From: Coriobacteriia bacterium
Lineage (GTDB): Bacteria; Actinomycetota; Coriobacteriia; Anaerosomatales; Kmv31
Direction: 5' to 3'
Length of the DNA: 39,676 nucleotides
NCBI GenBank assembly: GCA_014859305.1
Contig: JACUUM010000022.1
Span: forward strand, 1-39,676
In this document: piece after piece, positions 36,932 through 39,676 of the stretch
Layout of the letters: every line of letters starts with the position of its first letter
How positions within the stretch are numbered: the first letter of the stretch is position 1
The notes under the pieces: generated by a model
What the model was told of the DNA's origin: nothing
Database searches by the model: none
The model's input: the letters and a program-made list of their open reading frames with translations, nothing else
Made by a program: the position numbers and the translations under genes

Positions 36932-36955
36932 ATTATACCATCCCGAGGGCGGGAT
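36932..36955 (-). promoter_or_regulatory. Extended -10 promoter with inverted repeat for the dksA-lspA-rluD unit
   Basis: The minus strand reads TGGTATAAT: a perfect -10 (36932-36937) with an extended TGn. The spacer region holds a perfect inverted repeat ATCCCG/CGGGAT with a four-base centre (36940-36955). No consensus -35 is present. A protein binding the repeat would block or replace -35 recognition. Confidence 0.5.
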
Positions 36956-37119
36956 AAGCCCGGCGGAGGATGCGCGTCCAGAACAGCGGCGGGGTACCGG
37001 CAGCGCTGGAGTCGCCTTGATCGCCGCCCGCCCCCGACCTCGTACTCGCCCGAGTGCTCGGAGACCTTCCGTGCCGCTTCGAGGCACCACGTTCAGCACT
37101 CGGCTCCTCTCTTGTGGCC
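36956..37119. other. Gap upstream of the dksA-like operon
   Basis: No gene, RNA or strong hairpin is evident between the dksA-like promoter and the end of the membrane lipoprotein gene, both on the minus strand. Base composition is slightly less GC-rich than the genes around it. Confidence 0.4.
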
Positions 37120-38256
37120 CTAAGTATGGCGCACCATTCGAGGTCGATCCGTGACAGCGCGCTCCGGCGTCCCCCGCTCGAGTGTCCCCACCCCTGCCGT
37201 GGTACGCGCAGCCCAAGTCGCGCCTGCATTCAGCCCCGCCGACAGCAGCAGGGGCAGTCCGACTAGCCAGACACGGGGTTCGATCCAGTACACACCGAGG
37301 ACGCCCAATAGCGCCGCCGCCCGCAGCGCCATGGCGGGGTTGTCCGTCCTGAGCGCGACGAAGGCCACGGCTCCGAGAACGACCACCACCAGCGAGAACC
37401 ACAATCCGGTTCCCATAGGTCCCCATGATACGTGCTCGAGGAACCCCCTACTCGGATCTCCCCACAGCTGAAGGAAGAAGAGGGCACCCAGTCCCGCAGC
37501 GCCCAGAGCGGTTGCGGCAAGGACCTGCGGTACTCCCTGCCCAGACGCGTGATGCGTGACCACGGTTCGCTTGGCGTGCCATCGCCGATCCACGAGCCCG
37601 GCCACCAGGCATGCTGCCGCGGCTCCGGAGAGGACATAGGACGGCCCCTCTGGAAGTGCCACCACGAGACCTGCGATCGTGAGTAGGTACGCCGCGGCCC
37701 AAGCAGCGTAGTAGCCTCGCCGGCGTCGCCAGCCGACCACGCCCACCGCGATGGCTGTGGAGACAACCAGCAGAAACGCGAGTAGCGCGCCGAGGAGCGG
37801 CCTGCCTGTCCCCAGTGGGTCCGGGGGGACGCGGCGCAAGACGACCTCCTCGTGCCTTGTGAGCCATGCCCCATCGGTGCTGGATCCTCCCGCAGGGGAC
37901 AGCGTGAGGGTGTCGTCCTCGAGCGTGTACTCGTAGGCGGCTCGTCGATCCGGCGGCCCCGACGCCGGTGCCTCGAACACCAGCACGCCATCTGATTGCA
38001 CCCGCCACGTACCGACGGGAGTGGGAGCGACCCCTGGCATAGGAAGCGTACTGTCGTCGTACCCGACCATGAACGTGTGATCGGGGTCGAGAACCAGGGA
38101 ATCCAAGTCCCCCGGTTCGGAGGAGCCCGGGGGCTCCCAGCCGCCGAAGAGCGCTCGATCTGCTGGGCTCTGCTCACGCGACTGGCACGCGACACTCATC
38201 AGAGTGAGTGCACAGAGCGCGACGGCGAAGGACCGTCCGATCCGCTTCCTGCGCAC
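37120..38256 (-). CDS. Predicted lipoprotein with C-terminal membrane domain
   Basis: I do not recognise this 378-residue protein. It starts with a lipoprotein signal (RRKRIGRSFAVALCALTLMSVAC). Residues about 30-140 form an external domain rich in beta-type segments (GTWRVQSDGVLVFEA, YEYTLEDDTLTLSPAGG), resembling small lipocalin-like or calycin folds. From about residue 150 there are six to seven hydrophobic helices. The GTG at 38256 was chosen to place the signal sequence; an upstream GTG at 38334 is open but adds a non-signal stretch. Codon use is less GC-biased than neighbours, and the gene lies next to an IS3 element, consistent with transfer. Confidence 0.65.
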   Translation of the reverse strand: MRRKRIGRSFAVALCALTLMSVACQSREQSPADRALFGGWEPPGSSEPGDLDSLVLDPDHTFMVGYDDSTLPMPGVAPTPVGTWRVQSDGVLVFEAPASGPPDRRAAYEYTLEDDTLTLSPAGGSSTDGAWLTRHEEVVLRRVPPDPLGTGRPLLGALLAFLLVVSTAIAVGVVGWRRRRGYYAAWAAAYLLTIAGLVVALPEGPSYVLSGAAAACLVAGLVDRRWHAKRTVVTHHASGQGVPQVLAATALGAAGLGALFFLQLWGDPSRGFLEHVSWGPMGTGLWFSLVVVVLGAVAFVALRTDNPAMALRAAALLGVLGVYWIEPRVWLVGLPLLLSAGLNAGATWAARTTAGVGTLERGTPERAVTDRPRMVRHT

Positions 38257-38353
38257 GGGCTCTGTCCGCGTCTCCCAACTGGGACTGATGTCCCGACCAC
38301 GCCCACTACTCCGGTCAGTTCCGAGCAGTAGCACTCGGCTGCCTTGCCTAGAA

Positions 38354-38391
38354 GTGGCCGGGCGAAATCGGACAGCTCCTTAGGTGATGAT
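38354..38391 (+). repeat. Left terminal inverted repeat of the IS3 element
   Basis: It contains GTGGCCGGG (38354-38362), then GGACAG and CCTTAGGTGATGA, matching the reverse complement of the right end apart from a nine-base gap and seven variable bases. Confidence 0.6.
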
Positions 38392-38431
38392 ATTGCTCCG
38401 AAGCGCAAGACAGCGAGGAGGAGTATCGATC

Positions 38432-38737
38432 ATGTCCAGACGACCGAGACGCAACCATTCGCCGGTCTTCAAGGCCAAAGTGGCCTTGGAGGCCATCAAG
38501 GGCGAGCAGCCCGTCATCGAGCTCGCCGAGAGGTTCGATGTTCATCCCAACCAGATCACGAAGTGGAAGCGCCAGCTGCTCGATGAGGCGGCTGCCGTCT
38601 TCGGAGAGGGCGACAAGGCAAAGGAGGACGGGCCGTCTCTCGCCGAGCTTCACGCCAAGATCGGTGAGCTGACGATGGAGAACGATTTCTTGTCCGGGGC
38701 GCTCGGTCGCTTGAACGGATCGAGCGGAAAGCGATGA
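38432..38737 (+). CDS. IS3-family transposase OrfA
   Basis: The 101-residue protein has the helix-turn-helix of IS3 OrfA (FKAKVALEAIKGEQPVIELAERF; VHPNQITKWKRQLL) followed by a leucine-zipper-like coiled coil (LAELHAKIGELTMENDFLSGAL). It binds the terminal repeats. The ATG follows AGGAGGAG. It overlaps orfB by four bases (ATGA); the frameshift A6G typical of many IS3 elements is not seen, so OrfB may be made by reinitiation. Confidence 0.92.
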   Translation: MSRRPRRNHSPVFKAKVALEAIKGEQPVIELAERFDVHPNQITKWKRQLLDEAAAVFGEGDKAKEDGPSLAELHAKIGELTMENDFLSGALGRLNGSSGKR

Positions 38738-39564
38738 TCGATCGGAACCATCCTCTGCCCGTCAAGAGGCAGGCGGGCCTGCTTGCCCTCTCGCGCTCCA
38801 GCGTCTACTACGAGCCTGCTCCCACCGGCGAGGAAGACCTGGCGCTCATGACCGCGATGGACGAGATCCACATGAAGCTGCCCTTCTACGGGATCCGCCG
38901 GATCAGAGGGCAGCTGCTTGAGCGGGGCTTCGAGGTCGGGCGGCAGCACGTGGCCACGCTCATGCGAAAGATGGGCATGGAGGCCCTCCAGCCCAGGCGC
39001 CGGCTCTCTTCTCCCCATCCCGGCCACAAGGTCTACCCCTACCTGCTCCGGGGCATGGAGATCACCGAGGCAGGGCAGGTGTGGTGTTCGGATGTGACCT
39101 ACCTGCCGATGGCCAGGGGCTTTTGCTACCTCACCGCGGTCATGGACTGGGCCAGCAGGCGGGTGCTGGCCTGGCGGGTTTCCAACACGCTGGACGCCAG
39201 CTTCTGCATCGAGGCTCTCGAAGAAGCGCTTGCCCTCTACGGCGCCCCCGAGATCTTCAACACGGATCAGGGTTCGCAGTTCACCTCCGAGGGCTTCACC
39301 GGTCTGCTTTCGGCCCACGGCATCGCGATCAGCATGGACGGGAGAGGGCGCTGGATGGACAACGTCTTCATCGAGAGGCTGTGGAGGAGCGTCAAGTACG
39401 AGGAGGTGTACCTCAAGGGATACGAGTCCATCCCCGAGGCGCGGCGGGAGCTCGCAGCCTACTTCGACTTCTACAACAACGAGCGCCGACATCAGGGACT
39501 GGGCGACAAGACCCCGGACCAGGTCTACTGGTCTACACTGAGAACGGACAAGGCAGCAGCGTGA
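38734..39564 (+). CDS. IS3-family transposase OrfB (DDE integrase)
   Basis: The 276-residue protein carries the catalytic DDE core. A HTH_21-type N-terminal region (FYGIRRIRGQLLERGFEVGRQ) precedes the integrase fold. The first Asp is in VWCSDVTYLP, the second in FNTDQGSQFTS and the Glu in DNVFIERLWRSVKYEEVY; FYNNERRHQGLGDKTPDQVY follows. All are intact. Confidence 0.95.
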   Translation: MIDRNHPLPVKRQAGLLALSRSSVYYEPAPTGEEDLALMTAMDEIHMKLPFYGIRRIRGQLLERGFEVGRQHVATLMRKMGMEALQPRRRLSSPHPGHKVYPYLLRGMEITEAGQVWCSDVTYLPMARGFCYLTAVMDWASRRVLAWRVSNTLDASFCIEALEEALALYGAPEIFNTDQGSQFTSEGFTGLLSAHGIAISMDGRGRWMDNVFIERLWRSVKYEEVYLKGYESIPEARRELAAYFDFYNNERRHQGLGDKTPDQVYWSTLRTDKAAA

Positions 39565-39571
39565 AGAGCGG

Positions 39572-39618
39572 TTCATCACCTAAGAACCGGACAAACCTGT
39601 CCAGACCAACCCGGCCAC
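39572..39618 (-). repeat. Right terminal inverted repeat of the IS3 element
   Basis: Read on the minus strand it shows GTGGCCGGG, seven bases, GGACAG, a nine-base insertion, then TCTTAGGTGATGA. It starts 8 bases past the orfB stop. Confidence 0.6.
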
Positions 39619-39676
39619 CTGTGTACATGTATCTGAACCCGCAACGGGGTGACGCTAGCGGAGCCATCATACAGCC

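Larger units (their letters stand above)
38354..39618 (+). mobile_element. IS3-family insertion sequence
   Basis: The element, about 1.27 kb, carries orfA and orfB in the IS3 arrangement and is bordered by imperfect inverted repeats. Both ends read GTGGCCGGG, seven variable bases, then GGACAG, and further in CTTAGGTGATGA. Between these blocks the right end has nine more bases than the left. No target-site duplication could be confirmed, so the exact borders are approximate. Both reading frames are intact, so the copy may be active. Confidence 0.85.

Noticed and set aside
38345-39625. Target-site duplication flanking the IS3 element
   Set aside because: No matching 3-4 base direct repeat could be found immediately outside the proposed ends.

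Overview
The window is high-GC bacterial DNA with third codon positions almost entirely G or C. It codes on both strands and most genes are packed with 1-30 base overlaps. An actinobacterial integration host factor (mihF) next to gmk and rpoZ, three CWB2 cell-wall-binding repeats, a fused 2-oxoacid:ferredoxin oxidoreductase, a reverse-type rubrerythrin and a class 1B dihydroorotate dehydrogenase (pyrD+pyrK) together suggest an anaerobic or microaerophilic actinobacterium, most likely of the Coriobacteriia type. That placement is inference from gene content, not from a phylogenetic marker.

Layout. 1-2.2 kb: tRNA-Pro(GGG), a DUF190 protein, coaBC and a small unknown gene. 2.3-5.1 kb: korAB. 5.1-10.0 kb: a membrane GGDEF/HD-GYP protein, a PLP-dependent acyl-CoA:amino acid synthase behind a palindromic operator candidate, a DJ-1/PfpI protein and a rubrerythrin. 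10.1-16.4 kb (minus strand): a likely single unit reading mihF-gmk-rpoZ-thiI-queuosine mannosyltransferase homologue-macro domain-PLDc_N protein-ABC ATPase-ABC permease, behind a good sigma-70-type promoter. 16.9-29.1 kb (minus strand): the pyrimidine operon pyrR-pyrB-pyrC-carA-usp-carB-pyrK-pyrD-lipoprotein-pyrF, behind a promoter and a legible PyrR attenuator. 29.2-32.7 kb (plus strand): a GerMN lipoprotein coupled to a secreted subtilisin with CWB2 repeats. 32.7-36.9 kb (minus strand): dksA-like-lspA-rluD-response regulator-histidine kinase. 37.1-39.7 kb: a lower-GC lipoprotein/membrane protein and an IS3-family insertion sequence.

How it fits together. The pyr operon encodes UMP synthesis from glutamine/bicarbonate to OMP decarboxylation; pyrE is not in the window. 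Its leader contains a PyrR-binding hairpin, an antiterminator pairing and a terminator that are mutually exclusive, so UMP-dependent attenuation of the Bacillus type is predicted. The order dksA-like/lspA/rluD ... pyrR-B-C-carA-B-K-D-F ... gmk/rpoZ resembles Bacillus subtilis, while mihF between pyrF and gmk is the actinobacterial arrangement. Into this backbone are inserted a tandem universal stress protein (between carA and carB), an unknown lipoprotein (between pyrD and pyrF), a two-component system, and a protease/lipoprotein pair. No defence system, CRISPR array or clearly unprecedented multi-gene system was found. The most interesting items are the bacterial queuosine-mannosyltransferase homologue beside thiI, the pyr attenuator, and the operon insertions.
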